Shown here piece after piece: positions 33,061 to 41,809 of a stretch of 64,000 nt of DNA. A program made the translations under genes and the position numbers. This DNA is from Bog-473 sp963763575 (GTDB lineage Bacteria; Actinomycetota; Acidimicrobiia; Acidimicrobiales; RAAP-2). Position 1 is the stretch's first letter. Every line of letters starts with the position of its first letter. Below the pieces are notes generated by a model. It ran no database searches and was not told the origin of the DNA. It was given only the letters and a program-made list of their open reading frames with translations. Location: assembly GCA_963763575.1 (NCBI GenBank), contig CAVXPD010000003.1, forward strand, positions 205,245 through 269,244, read 5' to 3'.

Positions 33061-35609
33061 GGCACATCCTCATGTCGTGGCGCCGTCGTCCGGCTCCTTT
33101 CGTCGGCACACTGGTCGCGCTCACCGTCGCGGCCGTTCTCATGACCGCGATTGCGTGCCTCCTCGGCACGGCCTTCACCTGGAGCGTGCCACCGGAGCGC
33201 CTGGCGGCTACGACGGTCGTCGTCACGGGCCACCAACAGGTCCGCGTCACCTCGGGCACGGGGGCCAACGCCTCGACCGACACGCTGCCGCTCCCCTCCT
33301 ACCGGCGAGTCCCTGCCGCGCTGGTGGCGCAGGTGGCCCACGTTCCCGGCGTCGCCGAGGCCGTGGCCGACCTGTCGTTCCCTGTCGCCCTGCAGCTGCC
33401 CAACGGTCGAACCACGTCCGGCACCGCTGCGACCGGGCCCCTCATGGGGCACGGGTGGCAAAGCGCAGTCTTGACGCCGTTCGTGATGCGACAGGGCCAC
33501 GTCCCCCAAGGCGCGACGCAGGTCGTCGTCGGCGCGGGTCTGGCCACGACGTTCGATCTCCGGATCGGGGAAGCGATCCGGCTAGCCGGACAAGACCTGC
33601 CCGCGTTCCGAGTCGTTGGGATTGCCGGCAGCCCCAATGGGAATCCAACGCAGGACAGCTCGGTGTTCTTCGCTCCTGTCGAGGCAGCAGCCCTCTACGG
33701 CCACGCCGGGCAGGCCGATCTCGTCGGTGTCGTCGCCGACCCTGGGGTGCGAGCGTCGGTGGTTGCGGCCCGGGTGCGCTCCTCTGTCGGGCACGGCCTC
33801 ACCGTCTGGACCGGCGAGAGCCGCGGGAAAGCCGAGAACCTGGGCGCGGCAACCGATGCACGGAACCTCGAACAGTTCAGTTCGCAGGTCGGCGGTGACC
33901 TTATCCTCAGTGCTCTCTTCGTCTTGGCGGCGGCGGTGGCTCTCTCCGTGGCCCAACGACGCCGTTCGTTCGCCCTCCTCCGTGCTGTCGGAGCCACCTC
34001 GGGACAGATACGGCGAATGGTGCTCGTCGAGCTGGCTGTGTTGGGCCTCGTGGCGGGCGTCGTCAGCTACCTGCCGGGTACGTGGCTCGCGTCGCGGGTG
34101 CTGCGGAGCATGGCCTCCCACCAGCTCGCGCCGCCCTCAGCGCGTGCCTGGAGCGACCCCTGGGTCGTGCTGGTCGTCTCGGGGATCAGCGTGGCGGTCG
34201 CGGAGCTCGCGGGTTTCGTCGCCGCCCGGCGGGCCAGCCGGATCCGTCCTGCTGCGGCCCTGAGCGAGACGGACGTCGAGCGCCGTTGGCCTCATCCGGT
34301 ACGGGTGACGTCCGGCCTGGCCTGCCTGACCGGAGGAGTGGCTCTCTACTGGGCCCTCACGCACCTCGAGTTCAGCGCCTTTCAGCGGACCAGCCTCTCG
34401 CTCGAGCTCGGTCTGGTTCTCATGGCGGCCCTGGCCTTGCTGGGCCCGCTCCTGGTGGCGGCCGCCGAGCTCCTGCTCCGGCTTCCCGTCCGCGCCGTGT
34501 CGAGAGTTGGCGGTCGTCTGGCCTTGGCTGAGCTGCGGGCCACCCCACGTCGCGTCACGGCGGCCGTGGTCTCGGTGGCCCTCGCCGTCGCCTTCGTCGG
34601 GGTCGTGACCGCCATTAATGCCACCGAACAGCACGTCTCGGTCGTGCAGGGACGACAGCAGCTCATCGCCGATGCCGTCGTCACGGCGCCTGGTCCTGGA
34701 CTCTCCCCTGGCGCCCTTGCTGCCATCGCAACGACACCTGGTGTGTCCACGGCCATTGGGGCGACGACCACTGATGTCTTCGTGCCGGACCCCGGGAATG
34801 ACCTCACGGACGGAGAGCTCGTCAGCCCCGGACCGCTGGACGCCGTCCTCGACCTGCGAGTGGTGGCCGGCACCTTCGCGCACTTTGGACCGGGAGACAT
34901 CGCCCTCAGCCGGTTGCAGGCAGGCAAGGGTGCCGTCGGTGCCCACATAGGTCAGCGCATCACGGCCTACCTGGCCGACGGTACCCCCTATCGGGCCACC
35001 GTCACCGCTATCTATTTCCGGTCCTTCGGATTCGGCGACGTGATCATCCCATCTTCCGCCGCGGGCGTCGGCTATGACAATGCACCTCTTACCGACGTCT
35101 TGGTGCGGGCCGACCCCACCGTGACGTCACGGGAATTAGCCACTGAACTTCAATCGCTGCCCGCACGATTCCCCGGGCTGGACGTTGCGCCCCGGAGCGT
35201 GGTGAACGCCGAGGAGACGAATTCGGACGACCAGAATTCCTATGCGAGCAATCTGATCCTCTGGGTGCTCAGCCTGCTCGCGGGTGTTGCCCTGGTCAAC
35301 ACCCTGGTCATGGCGGTCGCCGATCGGCGCGACTCGCTGCGCCTGCTACGGCGTCTGGGCACCACGCATCGGCAACTCCTCACCATGACCGCGTGGCAGG
35401 CCATCCTGCTCGGCCTGCTCGGCTTGGTGTTCGGCGCCGCCGTTGGTGCGCCGTCCCTCATCGTGGTGACCGAGGCCATCAGCGGCTCGTGGATGCCCCA
35501 TCTCACCTGGCCACCCGTGCTGGCGATCGTCGGTGTCGTGATGGCGGTGATCGGAGTCTCGACACTCGCGCCGACCGCATGTCTCCTTGCATTGGACCGC
35601 GACCGGTGA
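33057..35609 (+). CDS. FtsX-like ABC permease
   Basis: An 850-aa permease with two FtsX-type blocks. There is an N-terminal helix, an external domain, three helices near residues 280-390 (LILSALFVLAAAVALSVAQRRR), a middle helix pair, a second external domain, and three C-terminal helices (LLAGVALVNTLVMAVADRRDSL and the last ones). ATG 33057 is fixed by the ATGA overlap with the ATPase and its GGAGGG site. A large open frame upstream is only the shadow of the ATPase. The layout matches ABC exporters controlled by an adjacent two-component system. Confidence 0.93.
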   Translation: MRHILMSWRRRPAPFVGTLVALTVAAVLMTAIACLLGTAFTWSVPPERLAATTVVVTGHQQVRVTSGTGANASTDTLPLPSYRRVPAALVAQVAHVPGVAEAVADLSFPVALQLPNGRTTSGTAATGPLMGHGWQSAVLTPFVMRQGHVPQGATQVVVGAGLATTFDLRIGEAIRLAGQDLPAFRVVGIAGSPNGNPTQDSSVFFAPVEAAALYGHAGQADLVGVVADPGVRASVVAARVRSSVGHGLTVWTGESRGKAENLGAATDARNLEQFSSQVGGDLILSALFVLAAAVALSVAQRRRSFALLRAVGATSGQIRRMVLVELAVLGLVAGVVSYLPGTWLASRVLRSMASHQLAPPSARAWSDPWVVLVVSGISVAVAELAGFVAARRASRIRPAAALSETDVERRWPHPVRVTSGLACLTGGVALYWALTHLEFSAFQRTSLSLELGLVLMAALALLGPLLVAAAELLLRLPVRAVSRVGGRLALAELRATPRRVTAAVVSVALAVAFVGVVTAINATEQHVSVVQGRQQLIADAVVTAPGPGLSPGALAAIATTPGVSTAIGATTTDVFVPDPGNDLTDGELVSPGPLDAVLDLRVVAGTFAHFGPGDIALSRLQAGKGAVGAHIGQRITAYLADGTPYRATVTAIYFRSFGFGDVIIPSSAAGVGYDNAPLTDVLVRADPTVTSRELATELQSLPARFPGLDVAPRSVVNAEETNSDDQNSYASNLILWVLSLLAGVALVNTLVMAVADRRDSLRLLRRLGTTHRQLLTMTAWQAILLGLLGLVFGAAVGAPSLIVVTEAISGSWMPHLTWPPVLAIVGVVMAVIGVSTLAPTACLLALDRDR

Positions 35610-35681
35610 CCCGCTCGAGTCAAAATTGGGGAGGGGAAGTCTTCTGAGGGGTGTCGTTGCCTCGATGACTGCGGATACCCG

Positions 35682-37754
35682 TCATTCGCTGACCACCACC
35701 CGGACCCGGCTGAAGTTCAGCGATCGGGCGAACGGGGTGCCGGGATTGCCCTCGCGTTGGGAGGCGACGCGGAGCGCCGGGAAGTAGGTGCCCGGGTTGG
35801 TGAAGGCGTGTGTGGTGGCCAGGTGGACGGTCTCCGAGGTCGGGGCGCCGAGCCCAGTGGCATCTCGATACGTGCCCAGGCCCTCGAAGTCCCACTTCGC
35901 CGACACGACCTTGCCCGGCGCCTGGGGCGGCACCTCGATCTGTGCGGTGAAGGTGACGACGTCACCAGCCGCGACCTCGGCGCGCTCGCCTCCGTTCGCC
36001 GTGAGATGGACCACGGGCTGGATCCCTTTGCGGTCTGCGGCCGATGCCGGCACGTGCACCTGGCCGTCGTGCACCCGGTATTCGCCGGTGGCCGGCGGGA
36101 CGATGCCTTGCTCGACCCATGCGCTCAGCTCGCGAAGCGCGTACTGCACCGTGCCCGAGTAGGCGACGGCGTGAGTCTGCTGGCTCTCCGTCGTCGGGTC
36201 GGTGTGGTTCGCGTTGTCGACGTACCAGAGCCGATACTTCTCGTCGACGTGCGGTCCTTCGACGCCCTCGACCTTCTTTCGGTACCAGTCGGCCTGCCAC
36301 GGCAGGGCGTCCCCGTCGTGCAGGCACTCCACCACGATCATTTTCCCGTTGAAGCGACCGGTCGGGATCTGACCGGTCGCTCCGAGGGTCCCTGCCGCGC
36401 CGATGTCCACGTCTCGCTGGGGGTACCTCGGCGTGCCGTCGGGGTTCCGGAAGTAGTCGTAGACGTCGGGGTAGTCGAAATCGGGATCAGCCGGCGGGAA
36501 TTGATGACGGTGGTAGGTCTGCAACGCGAGGAACCTCGAGTTGTCGATCCGGACCTCGTCGCCGGCCTGGATGCTGCCGACGACGGAGGGGTCGGCCGTG
36601 ACGTCAATCGTCTCGTCGACCGATTCGAACACGAGGCCGATCTGACCCTTGCCGTCCGAGGCCACACGGCCGAGCGATGCGGTCTTGCCCGCGGCCGCCC
36701 CGCTCGTGATGATCACGTCCGCACCGGTGAGATCGCCCGTGGGGACGCTCGAGAGCTTGAGTTGCGTCCGGCGATGGGGAATCACCTCGACGACGGTCGT
36801 CTCGTGTTGGATGCGCGCGGCGCGGACCGACGACGTCGGGTCGGTGCCGAGGTAGCCCGGCTTGCTCCAGAAATCGTCCAGATACGTCGGGTCCAACACC
36901 GGCACATAGCTGGCGACCAGCACCAGCGGCCCCCCGCCCTGGGGGACGTAGTTGAACCACGCCCGGAGCGGGAACCCGGTCCGGGCCGCCTCTTCCAGCG
37001 CTGCGCGCTCCTCGTCGTTCAGCTCCGCGTAGGGGTCACCGCTTCCGCCCGGCTCGATCGCGTCGATGATCGACGACCATTTGTCCTTCAACACTCGGAG
37101 GGCGTGAACACGCACCGTGAAACAATTGGGGATGGATTGCGGCGAGCCCATGACGTAGGGAACGAACCCGTCCCACACGCCGGTCGTCATCTCCGCACTG
37201 GTGACCGTTTGATAGGCGCCACCGCTCCCGCCGTAGAGATAGCCGTAGGCGCGGTGCGGGCCGTAGACGTCGGCCGCTACCACGCGAGAGAACTTCGCGG
37301 CGGCCGCGTTCACCCGGTAGCCACGGAGTGTCGGGTCGAACCGGCCGCTGGCCCCCTCCTCCGCCGTACGAGGGTTGTCCCTGCCGCCCATGTTCGTCTG
37401 CACCGAGTAGCCACCACTCGCCAGGGCGAACGCGACATTGCGCGCCGTGGCCTCCTCGCCGGCGAGCAACTGATGCGTCGCCTGGAAAAAGCGTCCTTGG
37501 TACTCCCCTACCGGTGGGAAGCAGAACGAGAACTTGGCGTCGGTGCCGGTGAACCCCCCGTGGACGTAGAGATGGCGTGCCTTGACCGGCGCGGCGCCCC
37601 CGCGTTGCGTCGTGATGCCGCCGGGGAACACCGGGGCGTCTGCCGGCTCGTCGCGCCACTCCCGGACATCGACGTACGGCTGATTGAAACGCGGGTCTTC
37701 AGAATCCGCGGTCACGAACAAGGGGCCCCGTTCGTCGGTCTTCGAATCGGTCAT
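35682..37754 (-). CDS. Large alpha/beta hydrolase (tannase-like) with C-terminal PKD-like domain
   Basis: A 690-aa protein with no clear signal peptide. YGGSGGAYQTV near residue 170 is a nucleophile elbow. MIVVECLHDGDALPWQADW and DNANHTDP hold plausible acid and His residues, as in tannase/feruloyl-esterase-like hydrolases. A central insert (residues about 330-400) precedes the C-terminal region. The last 90 residues (VSAKWDFEGLGTY ... HAFTNPGTYFPALRV) look like a PKD beta-sandwich. ATG 37754 follows AAGGTGG. Substrate unknown; a link to the neighbouring amidohydrolase is possible. Confidence 0.7.
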   Translation of the reverse strand: MTDSKTDERGPLFVTADSEDPRFNQPYVDVREWRDEPADAPVFPGGITTQRGGAAPVKARHLYVHGGFTGTDAKFSFCFPPVGEYQGRFFQATHQLLAGEEATARNVAFALASGGYSVQTNMGGRDNPRTAEEGASGRFDPTLRGYRVNAAAAKFSRVVAADVYGPHRAYGYLYGGSGGAYQTVTSAEMTTGVWDGFVPYVMGSPQSIPNCFTVRVHALRVLKDKWSSIIDAIEPGGSGDPYAELNDEERAALEEAARTGFPLRAWFNYVPQGGGPLVLVASYVPVLDPTYLDDFWSKPGYLGTDPTSSVRAARIQHETTVVEVIPHRRTQLKLSSVPTGDLTGADVIITSGAAAGKTASLGRVASDGKGQIGLVFESVDETIDVTADPSVVGSIQAGDEVRIDNSRFLALQTYHRHQFPPADPDFDYPDVYDYFRNPDGTPRYPQRDVDIGAAGTLGATGQIPTGRFNGKMIVVECLHDGDALPWQADWYRKKVEGVEGPHVDEKYRLWYVDNANHTDPTTESQQTHAVAYSGTVQYALRELSAWVEQGIVPPATGEYRVHDGQVHVPASAADRKGIQPVVHLTANGGERAEVAAGDVVTFTAQIEVPPQAPGKVVSAKWDFEGLGTYRDATGLGAPTSETVHLATTHAFTNPGTYFPALRVASQREGNPGTPFARSLNFSRVRVVVSE

Positions 37755-37892
37755 CGTCACCACCTTCGGTTCTGGCGGCCCCAGGGGGCGACCGATCAAA
37801 CGGCGAGCTTGCGAACGGATCACCCGACTCGAGGACTCCACGCCGAACGGGCAGCGAGAGGGCCTCGGCCTCCGTAGGGAATCCTTAGACGT

Positions 37893-39068
37893 TCAGGGCA
37901 GTGCGTGTCCGTGCAGAAGTTCGTGCATGTTGTCGTAGAAGAACTTCGAGCGATCTTCTTCGCTCGAGCTCGCGAGTGCGTCGTCGAATTTCCCCAACGG
38001 ATCCCTGCCACCCTCCGGATGCGGGAAGTCGGTCGAGAACATGAAGAGCTCGGCGCCCGACTGCTCGATCATCCAATCCACCGGTTCCCCTGGGAACGGT
38101 GTGAATTTGAGATGCCGGCGCACGTATTCGGACGGAGCCAGCTCGAGTCGCTGGAGCGGCTCTTCCGTTCGGCGGAAGGCCCGGATCCCGTAGTCGAGGT
38201 GGCGCATCCACGACACCACCCAACCCGCGCCCTGCTCGATACAACCTCCGCGTAGCTTCGGGAAGCGGTCGAAGAGACCGTCGTAGATCAGTGCTCCCAG
38301 GAACACTTCCGGCGAGTGGGGAATCCCGAGGAAATCCTTCGATCGGACATTCTCACCACCTCCGAGGTGATCGGGCACCGGCATCGCGTTGTTGTGAAAG
38401 GTGGGGTCGAGGAGCCTCCCACCACCGCCGACGTGCAGGACGAACGGCACGTTGGCTTCGCTCAGCACCTCCCAGAACCCGTCCAGGTCCGGATGGGTGG
38501 GTGCTCGCGTGCCCGCGGCCGTTGACGGGACCATCACCGCGACGCAGCCGGCCTCGATGGCTTCGACGGCCAGGCCGATGGCACGACCCGGGTCGACCAA
38601 CGGCACGAACGCCACCGGGAACAGACGCTTGTCCTGGGAGCAGAAGTTGGCCATGGCTTTGTTCTGCGCGGACGCACCCGCATAGAGGCGGTCCTCGTCC
38701 TTGCCGACGAACCTCGCGGTGGCGAAGGTGGCGAACACGAGCTGACCTTCGACACCGAGGAGGTCGAGCACCCGGCTCCGTTCCGTCGGATCGAAGGCAC
38801 CCATGGCGTGCCAACCCTTGTCCTGCAGGAGACGCTCCTCGGCCACGTTCGCCACGTCCATGTCCGAACGCCGCGCCTCGGACTTGGCTACGGCGTCGCT
38901 GAGCACGGCGGCGAGGCGATCGCTCGTCACGTCGCGCAGTTTGTCTCTGAATTCAGGGTCGACGAAGTCGTCGAGGAAGTCAGCCAGCTCCATCACATGG
39001 CTGTCGGCGTCGAGGACGCTTCGCTCCCCTACATAGGTCGTCGTCTCCACGGGGTCCACTGCGCTCAC
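37893..39068 (-). CDS. Amidohydrolase-family metal-dependent hydrolase (second paralogue)
   Basis: A 391-aa TIM-barrel protein related to the one at 3585-4793. VLDADSHVME (D-x-D-x-H) is the N-terminal metal motif, LDLLGVEGQLVFATF matches the paralogue, and MFSTDFPHPEGGRDP holds the late Asp/His. GTG 39068 lies 55 bases from the divergent TetR gene, with a TetR-type operator between. Probably a catabolic hydrolase or decarboxylase induced by its substrate. Confidence 0.87.
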   Translation of the reverse strand: MSAVDPVETTTYVGERSVLDADSHVMELADFLDDFVDPEFRDKLRDVTSDRLAAVLSDAVAKSEARRSDMDVANVAEERLLQDKGWHAMGAFDPTERSRVLDLLGVEGQLVFATFATARFVGKDEDRLYAGASAQNKAMANFCSQDKRLFPVAFVPLVDPGRAIGLAVEAIEAGCVAVMVPSTAAGTRAPTHPDLDGFWEVLSEANVPFVLHVGGGGRLLDPTFHNNAMPVPDHLGGGENVRSKDFLGIPHSPEVFLGALIYDGLFDRFPKLRGGCIEQGAGWVVSWMRHLDYGIRAFRRTEEPLQRLELAPSEYVRRHLKFTPFPGEPVDWMIEQSGAELFMFSTDFPHPEGGRDPLGKFDDALASSSEEDRSKFFYDNMHELLHGHALP

Positions 39069-39084
39069 CGACCCTTCCCAATAG

Positions 39085-39113
39085 GTGACAAACTGTCACT
39101 AACTCTTGTGACA
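39085..39113. promoter_or_regulatory. TetR operator candidate between amidohydrolase and tetR
   Basis: GTGACA-AAC-TGTCAC is a perfect 15-bp palindrome (39085-39099), and a third GTGACA follows at 39108-39113. The three half-sites fill the 55-base gap between the two divergent starts, as for an autoregulating TetR protein. Confidence 0.65.
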
Positions 39114-39123
39114 CGATGACACC

Positions 39124-39771
39124 ATGAGCCCCACCAGCGCAAGGTCTCGCTCGTCGTCCGACCGAAAATCCGTCGCCGGAGGGCGTCTGCCGAGCTCCGC
39201 ACGCCGGGATGCCCTGCTCGACGCCACCGTGGCGCTGGTCAGGACGAAGGGGGTGCCGGTGGTGTCGATGGAGGCGGTGGCCGAACGGGCCGGGGTCAGC
39301 AGGCCGCTCGTCTACAAGCACTTCGCCAACCGCGACGAGCTGTTGGTTGCCGCGTATCGGCGAGAAGCGTCGAAATTGCACCGGGACCTCGCATCGGAGG
39401 TGGCCTCGGCGGGCAGCGTCGAGGAGATGTACCAGGCCCTCCTTCGTGGCTCGATGCAGGCGACCGTAGAAAGAGGGCAAATCTTCGCCGCCCTCCGGGC
39501 CGCAGGCGGGTGGAACCGCGACATCCGTCGGGAGCAACGTTCGAGAGACCGCAAGACGGTCCGGGCCTTCGCGGCGGTGGCGGCCCGCCAATACGGGCTG
39601 GAGCGCAGACGTTCGACCTCTGTCACGGCCGTCCTCTTGGGGGCGCTCGATGCGGTTCTCGCTCAATGGCGCCTCGATCAGACAGAGGAGAACAGGCGGA
39701 TCCTCGAGGAGACGTACATGGCCATGGTCGTCGGAGCGTATTCCGTGGAAGCTCCGCGGCCCCGTGGTTGA
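39124..39771 (+). CDS. TetR-family regulator
   Basis: A 215-aa regulator. After a Ser/Arg-rich N-terminus, the helix-turn-helix reads VSMEAVAERAGVSRPLVYKHFANRDEL in outline (residues about 45-70). The C-terminal domain ends EETYMAMVVGAYSVEAP. It is divergent from the amidohydrolase and probably represses both genes through the GTGACA palindrome. The inducer is unknown. Confidence 0.9.
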   Translation: MSPTSARSRSSSDRKSVAGGRLPSSARRDALLDATVALVRTKGVPVVSMEAVAERAGVSRPLVYKHFANRDELLVAAYRREASKLHRDLASEVASAGSVEEMYQALLRGSMQATVERGQIFAALRAAGGWNRDIRREQRSRDRKTVRAFAAVAARQYGLERRRSTSVTAVLLGALDAVLAQWRLDQTEENRRILEETYMAMVVGAYSVEAPRPRG

Positions 39772-39929
39772 ACGCGTCTCACGACCGCGTGCATCGGCCT
39801 CCCAGCGCTTGGAGCGTATGAAGCAGAGCGAGCCTCTGCATCATTGAGGCCCCCACCCCTTGGATGAACGAGGCACCCGTCGCTCGGCCAATCCCACTCG
39901 TGGGTGCGAATGCACGCCCATTTCCGGAG

Positions 39930-41630
39930 TCAACCCGCTCCGAAGAGCGGGGGCATGGTGGTCGGCCACTGGCCCAGCGTGAAGCGCTTGCCGCCGAAGA
40001 CGGGCACGAAGGTCCCGCTCGTGCCGTTGAGCGGCGACGTCTTGGTCCCGTCCCAGTAGACGAAGCGGGCATCGTCAGCCGCCGTGTGGTCGCCTCCCCC
40101 GGGCGTCCCGCTCGGCCCCACGTTGTACGTCCACTGACCGTACTGATAGGCCGGCGCGCCGAGCGTGGGCAACGCATGGATCCCTCGCGCCATCGTGCTC
40201 GGCGTCAGGTCGGGCCCGGCCGCCTGCAGGTCGTTGAAGATCTCCACCAAGGCGCCGTAGTTGCCGTCGGTGCCCTTGGGGATCGCGTGCCCGGTCAGCT
40301 TCTGGTAGAGCTGGCCGGCCAGCGACTGCGGGCCGGTCGTGCCGGTCGAGGGAGCGCTCTCGGACAGGCCGAACATGTGGCCCTGGATCTCCGGCAGGTC
40401 GTAGAGCCCTTGGGCCACCTGATCGAGATCGGTCTCGGCCGAGCCGGTCATGAACCACTCGGGGTGGTAGTTCTGGGCCGCCGCCGCCTTGGTCAGCAGG
40501 CCCAGCGAGAAGGGGTCGGCCGAGCAGATGACCGTGGTGACCCCGGCCGCCTTGAACTGAATGATGGCCTGCTGCGCCGACTGCTGGAACGTGGCGATGT
40601 CCAGGTTGTAGTCGAAGCTGGGCGACAGGGCGCTCTTGGGTATGTGGTACTTCTTCTCGACCAAATTGACGAAGTCCTTGGTGCAGTTCAGGTACTGGGA
40701 CACGTTGGGGACGAACGCGGCGAACTTGCGCACCTGGCCCTTCAGGGTCGGATCGCCGGCGTAGATGGCCTTCTTCCCAGCCAGCATGGTGGACACCACC
40801 TCGGCCTCGGAGTCCGTGATCGTGTTGCAGTTCTGGGTGATCGACCACACGTAGGGATTGAGCGCCGCGAACGCGGCCTCGTCGTAGTACGGGTCACCGT
40901 CGAACTCCACGAGGTGGTCCTGGGCGGCGCAAGTGGAGAAGGGACCGGTGCCTCCGTAGGAGTCCCCGTTCGTCATGCCCGTCTCCCCGAAGGCGTGGAT
41001 CTGATTGGCGATCGTGTCGGCGTCGGCACAGGCCTGCGGTTGGCCCTGCCCCAGCTCCTCGGTGGTGAAACTGGCCTGGGTGGTGTACGGCTTGATGACG
41101 ACCTTGCGCCCGTAGAGGTCGTACACGCGGTTGAAGTAGTTGAGGAAGACCTGCTGCACCTGACTGATGACCTGGGGGATGGCCGCCCCGGCCGCCTTGG
41201 CCTGTGCTTCGATCTCCTGGGTGTCGGCGGCACTGGGGAACTCTCGCTCGACCAGGGTGATCGTGCTGGCCGTCACGCCGTTGTACGTGGCCCCGCCGTT
41301 GTTGCCGGTGAAGTTCGGAAGGCACGGCGGGGCGTACGGTGAGTCGAACTGCGCAGCCGACGGCGTGCACTTGGTGCCCGAGGTGGTGGTGCCGGTGCCC
41401 GCCTTTATGCCGCCCGACGCCGGGTAGGCCCACGGGTACGGCCCCTCACCCGCGGGTCCCGAACTCTTCAGCACCGCGGACGAACTGGACGCCCCCGCCA
41501 CCGGGACCATCACCAGCGCGGTCAGAAACGCCACCGAGAGCACGATGGCGGAACGTGCCCCCCACGCCATCGGGTGTCCTGCGAAGTGTCGCGACGAGAT
41601 GCTGATCGGCCTTTGGCCCGACGCTGTCAT
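39930..41630 (-). CDS. Periplasmic-type binding protein (branched-chain amino acid ABC family, large)
   Basis: A 566-aa secreted solute-binding protein. The N-terminal helix SAIVLSVAFLTALVMVPVAGA is a signal peptide with AGA cleavage, not a lipobox. A Ser/Gly/Pro-rich stretch follows, then a Peripla_BP_6 fold (AFAALNPYVWSI, AIYAGDPTLKGQVRKFA, TTVICSADPFSLG). It is about 150 residues longer than LivK. A G-rich ribosome site precedes ATG 41630. Divergent from the permease operon at 41810 and thus its likely partner. Similar large proteins are common in actinobacteria with unknown ligands. Confidence 0.85.
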   Translation of the reverse strand: MTASGQRPISISSRHFAGHPMAWGARSAIVLSVAFLTALVMVPVAGASSSSAVLKSSGPAGEGPYPWAYPASGGIKAGTGTTTSGTKCTPSAAQFDSPYAPPCLPNFTGNNGGATYNGVTASTITLVEREFPSAADTQEIEAQAKAAGAAIPQVISQVQQVFLNYFNRVYDLYGRKVVIKPYTTQASFTTEELGQGQPQACADADTIANQIHAFGETGMTNGDSYGGTGPFSTCAAQDHLVEFDGDPYYDEAAFAALNPYVWSITQNCNTITDSEAEVVSTMLAGKKAIYAGDPTLKGQVRKFAAFVPNVSQYLNCTKDFVNLVEKKYHIPKSALSPSFDYNLDIATFQQSAQQAIIQFKAAGVTTVICSADPFSLGLLTKAAAAQNYHPEWFMTGSAETDLDQVAQGLYDLPEIQGHMFGLSESAPSTGTTGPQSLAGQLYQKLTGHAIPKGTDGNYGALVEIFNDLQAAGPDLTPSTMARGIHALPTLGAPAYQYGQWTYNVGPSGTPGGGDHTAADDARFVYWDGTKTSPLNGTSGTFVPVFGGKRFTLGQWPTTMPPLFGAG

Positions 41631-41809
41631 GGCCCCCCTTTTGAGTCGGATGGACGGAGGGCGGTATCCCCCCCACCCCTTCCATCTGCTTGGCGGGAAA
41701 CGTTAGTGAGGACACGGTACGTTTGCCCCGTCAGGGGGGGACCACTGGGGGGTGGGATGGATTTCGTGCAGTGGTCGGCCACACCACGTGAGACATCCGG
41801 GCGCGCAGG

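Noticed and set aside
35757..37877. 706-codon plus-strand frame antisense to the large hydrolase
   Set aside because: Same reason: low-complexity Arg/Val/Gly composition and no motif, while the minus strand encodes a coherent hydrolase.
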